A DNA stretch of 64,000 bases from Streptomyces capitiformicae (GCF_002214185.1 NZ_CP022161.1:10721947-10785946); one strand, 5' to 3'. Shown: positions 26,481-36,891, counted from the first letter of the stretch. The notes: a model not told the origin generated them from the sequence alone. Translations and numbers: made by a program.

Positions 26481-26654
26481 GGGCCTCTGGCTCGGCCAGC
26501 GGCACGCCTGGTGGTCGGCGCCGGGGAGAAGTGTGTTGGGCGTCGGTGTCGCCGGGATGGCTCGTGGACGGGAAGCCGGCGCCTCCCCCGCTGGTGGGGC
26601 GGTTGGCGGGTGAGGGGTCGCCGTGAAGGCGCCGGCATTCCTGTCGGCAGCAGG

Positions 26655-28085
26655 TCAGCTCGTGACGCGGAAGGTGGCGTCGGCGCGGCCTGTCGCGGTG
26701 GTGATCGGGTCGAGGCGGAGTTCGTAGGCGTAGTGGCGGATGTAGCGGTCGGGGTAGTTGTACGACTGGAACGACGACCAGGTCGAGTCGGCGAGGCCGG
26801 CGACCTTGCGGAAGGTGGCGTCCGCGGCGAACCGGGTGGTGCCGTCGTTGTAGGCCAGCTGGAAGTCGAACCCTGAGTGCCGCAGGAAGTAGCCGGGGTA
26901 GTTCACCGACTCGAAGGCGACGGTGCCGGAGTCCGCCAGGCCGGGCCGCAGCCGGAACTGGGCGTCGGGGCCGGTGATGTTCTGGTCGATGCGCACGTCG
27001 AAGTTGGCGTGCCGCACGTACCGGTCCTGGAAGTTGAACGACTGGAGCCCGTTGACCGGGGTGTTGGCCCAGCGGGCGAGCACGCGGCTCTCCTCGGCGG
27101 CGGTCAGGTTCAGGATCGAACCGTGACGCTTCTTCGTGCCGCCCATGTTGTAGCTGCCCGATGCCGGGAGCTGGTAGGTGCCGGGGGAGGAGGGGTTGGT
27201 CGTGGTGACCGGCATGTAACCCCGGCCGGAGGAGTACTGGTCGAGGTAGAGCGCCCACTCGTTGCGGTCGCGGAACTTCATCCACATCGGGCCCTCGACC
27301 TGGGCACCGGTCAGGCCGATGCCGGAGAGGTTGCCGAGGTGCGTCCAGGTACCGAGGATCGAGTTGCTGCCTTCGAGGGTGATCTGGCCGTCACCTGAGG
27401 CGCGCACGTAGCGGTAGTTGCCGACGCCGGCCGGCACCTCGACGATCTGGGTGTCGATGAGTTCCTGGGTGCCGGGGCGGTCGATGTAGATCTGCGGGGT
27501 GGTGATGGTGCGGAAGTCGCTGGTGCGGGCGTAGAAGATGCGGTGCTTCGTCTTGCCGTCGAGGGGCACGTTCGTGGCCCAGTACAGGACGTAGTCGTTG
27601 GTGGCGGGGTTCCAGATCGCCTCCGGCGCCCAGGCGTTGCGCCCGTCGGGGATCGCGCCGGCGACGTTCAGCAGCCACGGCTGCGACCAGGTGACCAGGT
27701 CCGTGGACTCCCAGACGACGAGGTTGCGGCTGCCGTTGTTGATGGCCTGGTCCCAGTTCTGCCCGCAGCCGATGCACAGGTCGGTCGCGATGATCCAGTA
27801 CTTGTCGCCGCCCGGCGAGCGGACCAGTGCGGGGTCGCGCACCCCGCGCGTACCGACCGTGGAGCGCAGGGTCATCCCGCCGCCGTTGAGGTCATTCCAG
27901 TGGAGGCCGTCCGTGCTGTGCGAGAAGTAGATCTGCTGACCGGTTGCCCCCTCCCCGATGAAGTGCGTCATCAGGTAGCCCGGGTCGGCAGCGGCCGCCC
28001 GGTCCGGCGCGGTCAGGGCTTGACCTGTGAAGAGCAGGCAGGCGGCGAGTAATATCGCCGACAGCCGGGCGCGAAGCACGGACAT
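26655..28085 (-). CDS. secreted GH43 glycosidase with AbfB arabinose-binding domain
   Basis: 476 residues. ATG 28085 is chosen because AGGAG lies six bases upstream and a signal peptide begins there (MSVLRARLSAILLAACLLF, cleavage near DRAAA). The catalytic domain (about 35-330) shows GH43 landmarks: GTRGVRDPALV with the catalytic Asp, NAWAPEAIWNPATNDY with the pKa-modulating region, and AQVEGPMWMKFRD with the acid Glu. Residues about 340-476 form an AbfB (CBM42-like) beta-trefoil with three similar units (LQSFNFQDRYVRH, FESVNYPGYFLRH, FQSYNYPDRYIRH). It likely releases arabinofuranose or xylose from arabinoxylan or arabinan outside the cell, fitting the hemicellulose genes nearby. Confidence 0.85.
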   Translation of the reverse strand: MSVLRARLSAILLAACLLFTGQALTAPDRAAAADPGYLMTHFIGEGATGQQIYFSHSTDGLHWNDLNGGGMTLRSTVGTRGVRDPALVRSPGGDKYWIIATDLCIGCGQNWDQAINNGSRNLVVWESTDLVTWSQPWLLNVAGAIPDGRNAWAPEAIWNPATNDYVLYWATNVPLDGKTKHRIFYARTSDFRTITTPQIYIDRPGTQELIDTQIVEVPAGVGNYRYVRASGDGQITLEGSNSILGTWTHLGNLSGIGLTGAQVEGPMWMKFRDRNEWALYLDQYSSGRGYMPVTTTNPSSPGTYQLPASGSYNMGGTKKRHGSILNLTAAEESRVLARWANTPVNGLQSFNFQDRYVRHANFDVRIDQNITGPDAQFRLRPGLADSGTVAFESVNYPGYFLRHSGFDFQLAYNDGTTRFAADATFRKVAGLADSTWSSFQSYNYPDRYIRHYAYELRLDPITTATGRADATFRVTS

Positions 28086-28779
28086 GTACATCTCCTGTCG
28101 TTGAGCAAATGCCACCGCCGGGCGAAAAGGGTCAAGGCGGGGTGGCAGGGGGAGCTCGATCTCGGTGTCGGCGGGACAGGGCGGGCTGCCGCACGGCGCG
28201 GAAGGGGCCGACTGGATCCGGGTAGCGGTGTGTCTCCCGTGTGCGGTCCACTTCGCCGTGGTGATGGCGTGGCCGGGCGCACGATGCCGGTGCGTCCGTG
28301 GTGACGACTTGTGAGGTGATGGCACGGCTGTCGCCCGAGCAGGGCGGTCGTGGTGCGGGGCCGGCCGGGCGGTTGGTCAATGCGGGCCCGGGTGGGCGCG
28401 GTGCGGCGAGACGGTCTGTGGTTTTGGTCGCCCGTTGAGCGCTTCGCCTGTCCGCGGCTTCGACGTTTTGTTCTTCTGCGACTCCTGTTTCTCTCTTGTC
28501 CAGGCCAAGCGGCCTTCGGCGACATCAGACGGCGGCCGCCCGATTCCCCGCCTTCTGGTACTGACCGTTGCTGCGCCTTGCGGGCATGCCCTTCCCGTGC
28601 TTGGCCGGGGGAAGCCTTCGTGGCCGACTCCCTGTCCAGCTACATGAGTTGTGCGATAAATCGAACGGCGTTCGTGAGGTCGGGCAGACGTTAAGTGTGG
28701 GCAGCGGGACGCGTCAATACCTTCGACATCCGTAGTCCACGGGAGCTGAAAAGGCAGGGGCGGCGAATGGGCGCGCAGG
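28086..28779. other. long intergenic region upstream of the GH43 gene
   Basis: About 690 bases between the GH43 gene (minus strand) and the ricin fragment (plus strand). Only short, Arg-rich overlapping frames are present. Weak hairpins occur (for example CTTCCC/GGGAAG near 28590-28614), but no palindromic sugar-regulator operator could be identified. Confidence 0.3.
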
Positions 28780-29100
28780 GTGTTCGAGGCTTCGGACTCC
28801 GTCGCTGCAAGGGCTTTGCGTGTTCAGCGCATCCAGCGTTCCGTGGCGGAGACGCGGGAGGCGTACGGGGTGCTCACCACGGTGACCGCCCTGATGGCAG
28901 CCCTGCTGACCGGGTTGGGCGCCGCCGGGACGGCACAGGCGGCCACCGTGGACACGAGCGCGTGGTACGTGCTGGTCAACCGCGGCAGCGGCAAGGCGCT
29001 GGACGTGTCAGGCGCGAGCACTGCCGACGGGGCCGCCCTGTCGCAGTGGACTCGCCACGGCAGCGCGCCAGTGCCGCCGCTGGTGCCGACGCGGTGGTAG
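28780..29100 (+). pseudogene. 5' fragment of a secreted ricin-B-lectin-domain protein
   Basis: The frame contains a signal-peptide-like segment (LTTVTALMAALLTGLGAAG, then TAQA) followed by the first repeat of a ricin-type domain: AWYVLVNRGSGKALDVSGAS then TADGAALSQWTRHG. It ends abruptly with PVPPLVPTRW. Ricin domains have three such repeats of about 40 residues, so most of the protein is missing. The start is uncertain. Confidence 0.5.
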
Positions 29101-29292
29101 GCGTCGGCGGCAGGCCTTTCGGCCTTCTCGTCGGGCCATGAGAGGTGCTGCATCGTCAGCCCGTCGAAGCCCCTGAGGAAGAGCCACACCCCGCGGGTCG
29201 GTGACCGACGGCGCTCGGTGTCCGGCTTGCTTCGGTGAGACCTGTCTGTGCTTTTCGGCAGGAAACTCTGCCAGGTCGGCACCTGACCGGTT

Positions 29293-29510
29293 TCAGTCCG
29301 CACTGATCGGAATGCGCAGCCGTACCTGGTAGCCGCCCTCCGCGGTCGGGCCCGACTCCAGGGTGCCGTGCAGGATGTCGGCCCGTTCCCGCAGGCCGAC
29401 CAAGCCCTGCTGTGAACTGGGCAGGGAGAGGGAGGGGCGCGTGGGCGTGGTGTTGGTGACGGTCACTCCGATGCTGTCGCCGTCCTGCCACAGCTGGACG
29501 CGGGCGCTGG
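29293..29510 (-). pseudogene. C-terminal fragment of a sensor histidine kinase
   Basis: About 72 residues on the minus strand read ARVQLWQDGDSIGVTVTNT then GLVGLRERADILHGTLESGP and GGYQVRLRIPI, the G2 box and last strands of the ATPase domain of NarL-type kinases. Upstream the sequence passes directly into the truncated IS110 transposase at about 29506-29515, so the insertion sequence removed the sensor and dimerisation parts. No response regulator gene follows. Confidence 0.65.
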
Positions 29511-30349
29511 CGGTCGCCGGAGCGGGAGAGCCGGTGGCGGGCCTTGTCCGCGCTGGCGATCTCCACCGGGGCGGCACCGGCGTAGTTCGCGAACGCCGCC
29601 GAGGTGGGGAATCGGTGAGCCCGTCGGGTGCGGCCGATCAGCCGGGCGGCCATGACTGGCCCGATGCCCGGGGTGTCCATCAGCGCGCTGCCCGATGCCT
29701 CCACAAGGCTCTGCATCCGGGCAGCATTGTCCGTGAGCTGCTTGTCCAGCCTCCGGATCTCGGCGACCAGATCCCAGGCGATGTCCTTGCGGACGGTCTC
29801 GACGTCGCCGGCGGGACGGACGGACCGCAGCAGTTTGACGGCCAGGTCCGCGGACAGCTGGGTCGGGGCGCCGCCAGACAGCAGATCACGCAGCAGCGCG
29901 TGAAGCTGGTTAACCGTGCGGACCCGGGCCTGGGCCAGGTTCACACGCCGTTCGTCCAGAAGAGCCAGCGCCGTGGTGTGATCCTCGGGCTCGACATCCC
30001 GTCCGTCTCCCTGCAGACAGGCGACGGTGGCCGCGGCCGCGGCGTCGATCTGGTCGTTCTTGCGCCGTCCACCGCGGGAGAGTTCGCGCACCCGACTGGT
30101 CGCTGCGGCAGGCACGTCGACGACGCTCTCACCGCGGGCGATGAGCCACTGAGCGAGATGCCGGCCCAATCCGTTGGCATTCTCCACAGCCCACTTCCGC
30201 TGCGGCCACCGCTTGGCCCAGGCCAGCAGCCGCCGGTAGTCCGTCAGGCTCGCCTCGATCCGCATCGTCCCGACCTGCTGGTTTGATTCCGGCTCGACGG
30301 CGGTGGCGGTATGGGTGGACTTGTGGGGGTCAACACCGAGCAGTATCAC
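29511..30349 (-). pseudogene. IS110-family transposase, 3' truncated
   Basis: From GTG 30349 the protein has the DEDD N-terminal domain (LLGVDPHKSTHTATAVEPES, WAVENANGLGRHLAQWLI, RKNDQIDAAAAATVA) and the transposase-20 domain (LMDTPGIGPVMAARLIGRT, FANYAGAAPVEIASADKAR). It ends in RHRLSRSGDRQ, where a normal member continues for another 80 residues or so including the conserved Ser. The end is fused to the histidine kinase fragment. Confidence 0.75.
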
Positions 30350-30599
30350 GGGACAGTGTTCCTCACGGTCGGACGACAGGGCATCCACGGCCGACACGCC
30401 GACTTCCGGAACCAACCGGCCGGGACACGCCTCTGTTGAGTCAGACCGCGGACGGACACCGGACCGGCGACATACCCCGGGAGAGCCAGCCCCGAAGAGC
30501 GGCAGACGGTTCACGAGTCACCCGGCCCGGCGTCCTACGGCACGCTACGAGCGGCCAACCCGACCGCGTCCCGCTACCCCCATACAAGTCGGCGGTTCA

Positions 30600-31853
30600 G
30601 TGAGTTCCCCTTCGTCCACGAAGCCGGATACCTCGACCACCGCACCTCTCACAGCCGACGGTGGCGCGTCCGTGCCTGCCGGGAAGGTCAAGCTGCCATC
30701 CGTGGTGTGGCTGATGGGCAGCATCACCTTCATCATGGGCACCAGCGAGTTCGTCGTCTCGGGCCTGCTGCCGCAGATAGCCACCGCCCTGAAGGTCAGC
30801 GTCTCCAGTGCCGGGATGCTGATCACCGTCTTTGCCATCGGCATGACGATCGGCGCACCCCTGATGGCAATCGCGACCCGGCGCCTGCCGCGCCGCTCGG
30901 CCCTGATAGCCGCGTTGCTGGTCTTCGCCGCGGGGCACGTTCTCAGCGCGCTCAGCCCCAACCTGACCCTGGCGATCGTCGGCCGGATCGCCGCCGCGCT
31001 GGGCCACGGCACCTTCTGGGCGGCGGGCGCCGTGATCGCCACCGCCGCGGCCGGCCCGGCCGCCAGCACCCGTGCCACGGGCGTGATGGTGGGTGGCATC
31101 ACGCTCGCCAACATCATCGGCGTCCCCCTCGGTACGGCAGCCGGCCAGCTGGGCGGCCGGCAGACCCCGTACTGGGTGCTCGCCGCGCTCGCTGTGGTCG
31201 CCGCCGTCGTGATCAGCCGCCGCATCCCGGCCGACACCGCCCGCGCCGACAGCTCCCTGCGCGCTGAGGTGGCCGCGCTCAAGCAGCCCCGGCTGTGGCT
31301 GGTCTACCTGTCCATTGCCCTGCTCCAGGCAGGCATCATGGGTGCCTACAGCTACGTTGCCCCGCTGCTGACCGACCGCGCCCACCTGGTCAGCGCGGCT
31401 GTACCGCTGGCGATGCTCGGCTTCGGCATCGGAGCCCTGTCCGGCACCACGGTCGGCGGACGTCTCGGTGACCGGCGGCCCTACGGCACGCTCATCCCGA
31501 CCGCCGCCCTGACCACCGCGGCTCTGGGTGCGATCACTCTGTGGGCGACCAACAGCGTCGTGGCCGTCGTCCTGATCATGCTGCTCGGTGCCGCCGGTTT
31601 CGCCGGCAACCCCATCGTCGTGGGACAGGTCATCAAGATCGCTGGAGCCGGGCGGTCCCTGCCCGTAGCCCTGGCCACTTCCGCCTTCCAGATCGGCATC
31701 GCCACGGGCTCCTGGCTCGGTGGTGTCGCCCTGACCTCCAGCCTTGACCTGAAGGGCCCGTCTCTGACCGGCTTCGCCTTCGCTCTGGTGGCCCTGCTGC
31801 CTCTCGGCCTGCTGGCCGCCACTGAGCGCAAGGCGGAAGCAGCGCGCAGCTGA
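30600..31853 (+). CDS. MFS transporter, DHA1 / AraJ-Cmx-like
   Basis: 417 residues from GTG 30600 ([13 protein letters not shown]), 12 hydrophobic helices. The signature [20 protein letters not shown] after helix 1 is typical of the AraJ/chloramphenicol-exporter (Cmx, CmlA-like) group. Motif A-like loops are seen in [18 protein letters not shown] and [13 protein letters not shown]. It likely exports small molecules by proton antiport. The ribosome site before GTG 30600 is weak; the longer frame from 30303 is antisense to IS110. The aldo/keto reductase stub follows after 86 bases. Confidence 0.85.
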   Translation: MSSPSSTKPDTSTTAPLTADGGASVPAGKVKLPSVVWLMGSITFIMGTSEFVVSGLLPQIATALKVSVSSAGMLITVFAIGMTIGAPLMAIATRRLPRRSALIAALLVFAAGHVLSALSPNLTLAIVGRIAAALGHGTFWAAGAVIATAAAGPAASTRATGVMVGGITLANIIGVPLGTAAGQLGGRQTPYWVLAALAVVAAVVISRRIPADTARADSSLRAEVAALKQPRLWLVYLSIALLQAGIMGAYSYVAPLLTDRAHLVSAAVPLAMLGFGIGALSGTTVGGRLGDRRPYGTLIPTAALTTAALGAITLWATNSVVAVVLIMLLGAAGFAGNPIVVGQVIKIAGAGRSLPVALATSAFQIGIATGSWLGGVALTSSLDLKGPSLTGFAFALVALLPLGLLAATERKAEAARS

Positions 31854-31939
31854 CACTCCTGAGCGAGGACGCCCGCTCCCTCCGCACGCCGTACGACACC
31901 TCGATCCGAACATCCCGGAAACGACTCTTGGAGAGGACC

Positions 31940-32290
31940 ATGGAACACCGTCTACTCGGCCGGACCGGCCTGTCCGTCAGCAAGATGTGCCTGGGCGCGA
32001 TGATGTTCAGCCCGTGGGGCAACTCCGACCACGACGAAGCCACCAGGACCATCCACCATGCCCTGGACGCCGGCATCAACTTCATCGACACCGCCGACGT
32101 CTACTCCCACGGCGAGTCCGAGGAGATCGTCGGGCAGGCGATCAAGGGACGCCGGGATGACATCGTCCTCGCCACCAAGTTCCACAACCCCATGGGGGAA
32201 GACCCCAACCAGCGCGGCAACTCCCGGCGTTGGATCATGCGGGCCGTCGAGGATTCGCTACGGCGCCTGCAGACCGACTACATCGACCGC
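31940..32290 (+). pseudogene. aldo/keto reductase, truncated
   Basis: ATG 31940 follows GGAGAGG. The first 110 residues are a clear aldo/keto reductase: [39 protein letters not shown] with the catalytic Asp and Tyr, [16 protein letters not shown] with the Lys, and [11 protein letters not shown]. The next strand (normally YQxHRxD with the catalytic His) is missing and the frame becomes Pro-rich antisense sequence. About two thirds of the gene is lost. Confidence 0.6.
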
Positions 32291-32664
32291 GCCGAGGCGG
32301 CCTGGGGCGAGATCCTTTCCGCGCCCCCCTCCGCGCCCTCACCGGCCACCCCCGGCACCACTGAGCGGCCACACCCTCGTGATCCGCTGAGCGGAGCCCA
32401 CGTCGGCTCATGCCCAGCGACCATGACGTCCGGCTTGTTCGGGGGCGGTGACCCCGCCCCCGAACTCCACGAGCCGAACGTCGCCTACGACCGATGCCCG
32501 TCCAGGTCGGCCAGGGCCCGCCGCACCTGCTTCCCTCTCCCAGGGCAGCAACGCGTTCCTGGACGCCCGCGACAGGTCACTCCGCACGCCCCCGTGTCGT
32601 ACACCGGCTTCACAGCACTCCAGGCTGTCCATGACCGACCGGAGTGCCCTCTCGTACATCCCCC
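32291..32664. other. region between AKR stub and hxlR gene, no gene supported
   Basis: About 370 bases holding Pro/Arg-rich frames that run antisense or are shadows. No start with a ribosome site, no hairpin of note. Confidence 0.3.
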
Positions 32665-33030
32665 TCACGCGTTGGCGAGGTCGTACGCGCGCCGGCCTTC
32701 CGCGACCTTCGCTCGGTGCTTCGACGCCCACGCCAGCAGCGCACACAGCGGCGCGTCCAACTCCCGCGCGTGCGGGGTCATCTCGTACTCGACGCGGGGC
32801 GGAACCTCGGGGTACACCGTGCGCATCACCAGACTGTTGCGTTCCAGGCGGCGCAGAGTCAACGAGAGTATCCGCCTGCTGACGCCTGTCAACGCCCGCT
32901 CCAGCTCGCTGAACCTCCGGGGCCCGCCTGACAGTTGCGCCAGCACCGCAAGCGCCCACTTGTCGCCGACCAGATCGAGCACTTCGCGCAGTGCGAACCC
33001 CTCGGCGGAAGGAACTTTTCCGTCGTCCAT
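32665..33030 (-). CDS. HxlR-family winged-helix regulator
   Basis: 121 residues from ATG 33030. It shows the HxlR pattern: [60 protein letters not shown] and [19 protein letters not shown]. Members are small dimeric repressors or activators that respond to electrophiles or redox signals. It is divergent from the oxidoreductase gene with 114 bases between starts, so it most likely controls that gene and the SDR downstream. Confidence 0.85.
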   Translation of the reverse strand: MDDGKVPSAEGFALREVLDLVGDKWALAVLAQLSGGPRRFSELERALTGVSRRILSLTLRRLERNSLVMRTVYPEVPPRVEYEMTPHARELDAPLCALLAWASKHRAKVAEGRRAYDLANA

Positions 33031-33144
33031 CGTCGTGACCTCGTTCGTAACAGGCTTGTGCCCTCGTACCAGAAAAGTGCCGTCTTCCGCTGCGAACACC
33101 AGTGATCCACGATCGATTCCGCGGGGCGAGGAGAGAGGGAGCAA

Positions 33145-34134
33145 ATGGCGAAAACAGTTCGGTTCTCCACCGAAGGCGGCCCGGAGGTTCTGGAGTTGGT
33201 GGATGCCGAGATCGGCGAACCCGGTCCCGGCGAACTGCGGATGCGGGTGGAGGCGATCGGCCTCAACCGGGCGGAGGCGATGTTCCGCTCCGGCACGTAC
33301 TTCGAACGCCCCAACGAGTTCCCGGCCAGGCTCGGCTACTCGGCGTCCGGGGTGGTCGAGGCGGTCGGCCCGGACGTCACCGGGCTCACGCCCGGGGATC
33401 CGGTCAGCAGCATCTCCGGGTTCTCCATGCGGGATTACGGCGTCTACGGAGAGCAGGCGATCGTGCCCGCGTCCGCGGTGCTCCGTCCGCCGGACGGACA
33501 CGACGCCATACAGACGGTTGCGCTCTGGAGCCCGTTTCTCACCGCGTACGGCGCACTCATCGACGAGGGCGGCGTACGCCCCGGCGACCACGTGCTGATC
33601 ACCGCGGCCTCGAGCAGCGTCGGGCTGGCCATGATCGACGTCGCGAACCACATCGGCGCCATCCCGATCGCGGCCACGCGCACCACGGCGAAGCGGCAGC
33701 GTCTCCTGGAGGCAGGCGCGCCGCACGTCATCGTCACCGACGACGAGGACATCGTCGAGCGCACCCGGGAGATCACCAGTGGCCATGGCGCGGAGTTCGT
33801 CTTCGACGCTGTTGCCGGGCAAGGGGTACGAGCGTTGGTCTCGGCCGCGGCGAAGGGCGGGGCGGTGGTGATCTACGGCTCGCTCGACACACAGGACACG
33901 CCGTTTCCGCTGGGGTTGGGAGCGCGGACCATGCGGCAGTTCAACCTCTTCGACCTGGCACTCGAGCCGGAGCGGCTGAGCCGCGCCGAACTCTTCATCC
34001 GGGCCGGAGTCCGTGCCGGGACCTTCCGCCCGCAGGTGGACCGCACCTTCGACCTGACCGACATCGCCGCAGCGCACCGGTACATGGAGGAGAACGCGCA
34101 GTTCGGCAAGGTGGTGGTCACCGTGGGTGGCTGA
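33145..34134 (+). CDS. MDR-family quinone oxidoreductase / zinc-independent alcohol dehydrogenase
   Basis: 329 residues, ATG 33145 preceded by GAGAGGGAG. A GroES-like N-terminal domain ([18 protein letters not shown]) is followed by a Rossmann domain with the NADPH motif [17 protein letters not shown]. The zinc-binding Cys/His residues of classical alcohol dehydrogenases are absent, fitting the quinone oxidoreductase (QOR/zeta-crystallin) group that reduces quinones or activated alkenes with NADPH. It sits next to a divergent HxlR regulator, a common arrangement for electrophile-response reductases. Confidence 0.85.
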   Translation: MAKTVRFSTEGGPEVLELVDAEIGEPGPGELRMRVEAIGLNRAEAMFRSGTYFERPNEFPARLGYSASGVVEAVGPDVTGLTPGDPVSSISGFSMRDYGVYGEQAIVPASAVLRPPDGHDAIQTVALWSPFLTAYGALIDEGGVRPGDHVLITAASSSVGLAMIDVANHIGAIPIAATRTTAKRQRLLEAGAPHVIVTDDEDIVERTREITSGHGAEFVFDAVAGQGVRALVSAAAKGGAVVIYGSLDTQDTPFPLGLGARTMRQFNLFDLALEPERLSRAELFIRAGVRAGTFRPQVDRTFDLTDIAAAHRYMEENAQFGKVVVTVGG

Positions 34135-34222
34135 CGGCCGGGAGCCAAGCAGGCGCAGAGAATCAGACGCTCCTCGTTGCTGGACGCAACTGGTGCAGAT
34201 CACATCAAGAAAGTAGGGCATC

Positions 34223-35032
34223 ATGCTCGAAGGGAAGGTTGTCGTCGTCTCCGGCGTCGGGGCCGGCCTCGGTCACCAGGTCGCGGCAGCCGTCGTACGC
34301 GACGGCGGGTACGCGGTACTCGGAGCCCGTACGGAGGCGAACCTCACCAAGACGGTCGCGGCCATCGATCCGGACGGCACCAGGACCGCCTGGCGGACGA
34401 CCGACATCACGCGGGACGAGGACTGTGCGGCCCTGGCGGAACTTGCGGTCGACCGGTACGGGGCCTTGGACGCGGTGGTCAATGTCGCTGCCCTGGACAC
34501 GCACGTCGGCGGTCTCCAGGACGCCGACTTCGAGAGCTGGCACCAGGTCGTCGATGTGAACCTGATGGGCACCATGCGGATGACCCGGGCCTGTCTCCCG
34601 GCGCTCAGGACGCGCGGCGGCTCGGTCGTCCTGATCGGCACCCAGGCTGCCGTCGCCGCCAATACCCAGGTGCCCGGCATGGCGTACGCGGCGTCGAAGG
34701 GCGCGTTGTTGTCCGCCATGTACTCCCTCGCCTGGGAGCTGGGCCCCGACCGGATCCGGGTCAACACGGTGCTGCCCGGCTGGATGTGGGGCCCGACGGT
34801 GGAGGCGTACGTACACGAAGGGCCGGAGGTGTCCCCTGGTGAACGCAGCGCCGCACATCCCGACAGCGCGCCGGAGCCCGAACGGCTGACCCGACTGGCC
34901 GACCGTATGGCGCTGCCCGAGCTGGCCACCGACGCGGACGTGGCTGAGGCCGTCGTCTTCCTGGCCTCCGACCGAGCCCGCGCGATCACCGGGCAGTCCC
35001 TCTTGGTGAACGCGGGTGAATGGATGAGGTAG
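34223..35032 (+). CDS. SDR-family oxidoreductase
   Basis: 269 residues. Classical short-chain dehydrogenase landmarks: the cofactor motif SGVGAGLG, VVNVAALDTHVGG (replacing NNAG), the catalytic Ser region SVVLIGTQAAVAA and the YAASKGAL YxxxK motif, ending with ITGQSLLVNAGEWM. It is probably an NAD(P)-dependent alcohol/ketone oxidoreductase. It follows the MDR gene by 88 bases and is likely co-regulated by HxlR. Substrate unknown. Confidence 0.85.
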   Translation: MLEGKVVVVSGVGAGLGHQVAAAVVRDGGYAVLGARTEANLTKTVAAIDPDGTRTAWRTTDITRDEDCAALAELAVDRYGALDAVVNVAALDTHVGGLQDADFESWHQVVDVNLMGTMRMTRACLPALRTRGGSVVLIGTQAAVAANTQVPGMAYAASKGALLSAMYSLAWELGPDRIRVNTVLPGWMWGPTVEAYVHEGPEVSPGERSAAHPDSAPEPERLTRLADRMALPELATDADVAEAVVFLASDRARAITGQSLLVNAGEWMR

Positions 35033-35402
35033 GCGGAGCGACTCTGCGCAGCAAGGTCATCCGTCCCGCGCACAGGCACAGTTGGTCTGGCAGCCGGGCG
35101 CTGACGCGTCCGGCAAGCGCAGGTGCGATGCGCTGCAAGCAGTCCGGCTGAGGACGCGAACTGGGCCCCGAAGGCCTCGACCCCTACCTTCAGACCAACT
35201 CGGTTTTCGCCGCCCTCATCCCGGCTCCCTTTCTCACCAGCTGACGGTCACGATCGACAACCGAGTGCCGTTCCAGCAAACCCGGCGTCTTCCCTGAAGA
35301 CGGGCGCGTTCGTCGAGCGAGCACCGGACAGGGCAATTCGTCTCGCCACGGCCGTTGATCGTCTGGTTACGCCCAAGGAATCTGAAACCGGGTGACCAAG
35401 GG
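35033..35402. other. intergenic region left of the IS3 element
   Basis: About 370 bases with no supported gene and no clear repeat. It ends at the left inverted repeat of the IS3 element. Confidence 0.3.
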
Positions 35403-35452
35403 TGAACCGCCCCGGCTCGAATGGAGACTCGATTTCATGAAAGGATCGAGTC

Positions 35453-35779
35453 ATGGCACGACCTTCCCGTTACCCGCTTGAGCTCCGCCGTCGTGCGGTG
35501 CGCATGGTCGCCGAGGTGCGCGACGATTACCCGAACGAGACGGCCGCCCTGCAGGCGGTGGCAGAGAAGCTCGACATCGGCTCCCGCGAGACGCTGCGGA
35601 ACTGGGTGAAGCAGCACGAGATCGACTGGGGCCAGCGTCCGGGGACGACGACGGAGGAGTCCGCCCAGCTCAAGGCGTTGAAGAGGGAGAACGCCGAACT
35701 CAAGCGGGCCAACGAGATCCTGAAGGCCGCGGCAAGTTTCTTCGCGGCCGAGCTCGACCGGCCACACACACGCTCGTAG
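35453..35779 (+). CDS. IS3 OrfA (HTH/leucine zipper subunit)
   Basis: 108 residues: RYPLELRRRAVRMVAEVRDD, then a helix-turn-helix (LDIGSRETLRNWVKQHEID) and a leucine-zipper helix (LKALKRENAELKRANEILKA). It binds the terminal repeats and, through -1 frameshifting near its end, supplies the N terminus of the OrfAB transposase. Confidence 0.85.
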   Translation: MARPSRYPLELRRRAVRMVAEVRDDYPNETAALQAVAEKLDIGSRETLRNWVKQHEIDWGQRPGTTTEESAQLKALKRENAELKRANEILKAAASFFAAELDRPHTRS

Positions 35780-35916
35780 CGTTCATCGACGAGCACCGGG
35801 ACCGCTTCGGCGGCGTCGAGCCGATCTGCAGAACCCTCACCGGACACGACTGCAAGATCGCCCCTTCCACCTACTACGCCCACAAGAAACGCCTCGGAAC
35901 TCCCTCCGCCCGTTCC

Positions 35917-36705
35917 GTGCGCGACGAGGAACTCAAAGAGCGGATCCAGGAGGTCTATACGTCCAACTACCGTGTCTACGGGGCCCGGAAGATCTGGCGC
36001 GAGCTGAACCGGCAGGGGCATGCCGTGGCCCGCTGCACCGTCGAGCGCCTCATGCGCGAACTCGGCATCACCGGCGCCGTCCGCGGCAAGAGGGTGATCA
36101 CGACGATCACCGACCCGGCCGCCGGTCGAGCCCCGGACATTGTCGACCGCGACTTCGTCGCCAGTGCCCCGAACCGCTGCTGGGTCGCCGACTTCACGCA
36201 CGTCGCCGCCTGGAGCGGGGTCGTCTACGTCGCCTTCGTCGTGGACACCTTCTCCCGGCGCATCGTCGGCTGGTCCGCCTCCACCTCCAAGGAGACCCAA
36301 CTCCCTGGACGCAGTGGAGATGGCGCTGTGGTGCAGCGCGACCGCGAGGACCGCCCGCACACTCCAGGGCAGCTGATCCACCACTCCGATGCCGGCAGCC
36401 AGTACACATCGTTCAAGCTCGCCGAACACCTCGACGCGGCAGGCATCGCCGCGAGTATTGGATCAGTCGGAGACGCGTACGACAACGCCCTGATGGAATC
36501 GACGATCGGCCTGTACAAAACCGAGTTGATCAAACCTCAACGCCCCTGGAGGTCGCTCTCCCAGGTCGAGTTGGCCACCGCCGAATGGATCGACTGGTAC
36601 AACCACCGCAGACTCCACGGTGAGATAGGCCATGTTCCACCCGTCGAGTACGAGGCCAACCACTACATGGAATCCACGAAACCCCAGGTCACAACCATAA
36701 TCTGA
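35917..36705 (+). CDS. IS3 OrfB (DDE transposase), with a short out-of-phase segment
   Basis: The integrase core carries the first Asp in CWVADFTHVAAWSG, the second in LIHHSDAGSQYTS and the Glu in DNALMESTIGLYKTE, followed by the typical WYNHRRLHGEIGHVPPVEYE. The coding frame opens before 35917 (FIDEHRDRFGGVEPICRTL), consistent with entry by -1 frameshifting from OrfA. Between about 36303 and 36341 the protein reads LPGRSGDGAVV, whereas the same DNA in the next frame gives the expected LDAVEMALW. Two bases lost and two gained restore the frame. DDE residues are kept, so activity is uncertain rather than excluded. Confidence 0.8.
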   Translation: MRDEELKERIQEVYTSNYRVYGARKIWRELNRQGHAVARCTVERLMRELGITGAVRGKRVITTITDPAAGRAPDIVDRDFVASAPNRCWVADFTHVAAWSGVVYVAFVVDTFSRRIVGWSASTSKETQLPGRSGDGAVVQRDREDRPHTPGQLIHHSDAGSQYTSFKLAEHLDAAGIAASIGSVGDAYDNALMESTIGLYKTELIKPQRPWRSLSQVELATAEWIDWYNHRRLHGEIGHVPPVEYEANHYMESTKPQVTTII

Positions 36706-36891
36706 GATCTCTACCGAACCCGGGGTGCCTCTGTGTCTTGTCAAGCCGCCTGGCCAGGGAGGGACTTGACTCTTCGCTCGTCGGCGATCATGACGCGCCA
36801 GACGTGGCTCATCCGACGACGGCTTCACCTGTCCGGGCCTTGGCACACCACACCCAACGACCCGAAAGCCCCAAAGTCACCGGTATTGTGG

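Larger units (their letters stand above)
35403..36732 (+). mobile_element. IS3-family insertion sequence
   Basis: A 1.33-kb element with two overlapping-phase genes (orfA, orfB in the -1 frame). The left end TGAACCGCCCCGGCTCG and the reverse complement of the right end, AGAGGCACCCCGGGTTCG, form an imperfect inverted repeat sharing the CCCCGG core. No convincing 3-4 bp target duplication could be identified. It separates the SDR gene from the Asp23 cluster. Confidence 0.8.

Noticed and set aside
30303..30599. N-terminal extension of the MFS protein at 30600
   Set aside because: These codons are antisense to the IS110 gene and lack a signal or ribosome site; the hydrophobic part starts well after GTG 30600.
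32300..33598. continuation of the aldo/keto reductase frame to 33598
   Set aside because: It runs antisense to the hxlR gene and out of phase through the oxidoreductase gene, with no reductase motifs.
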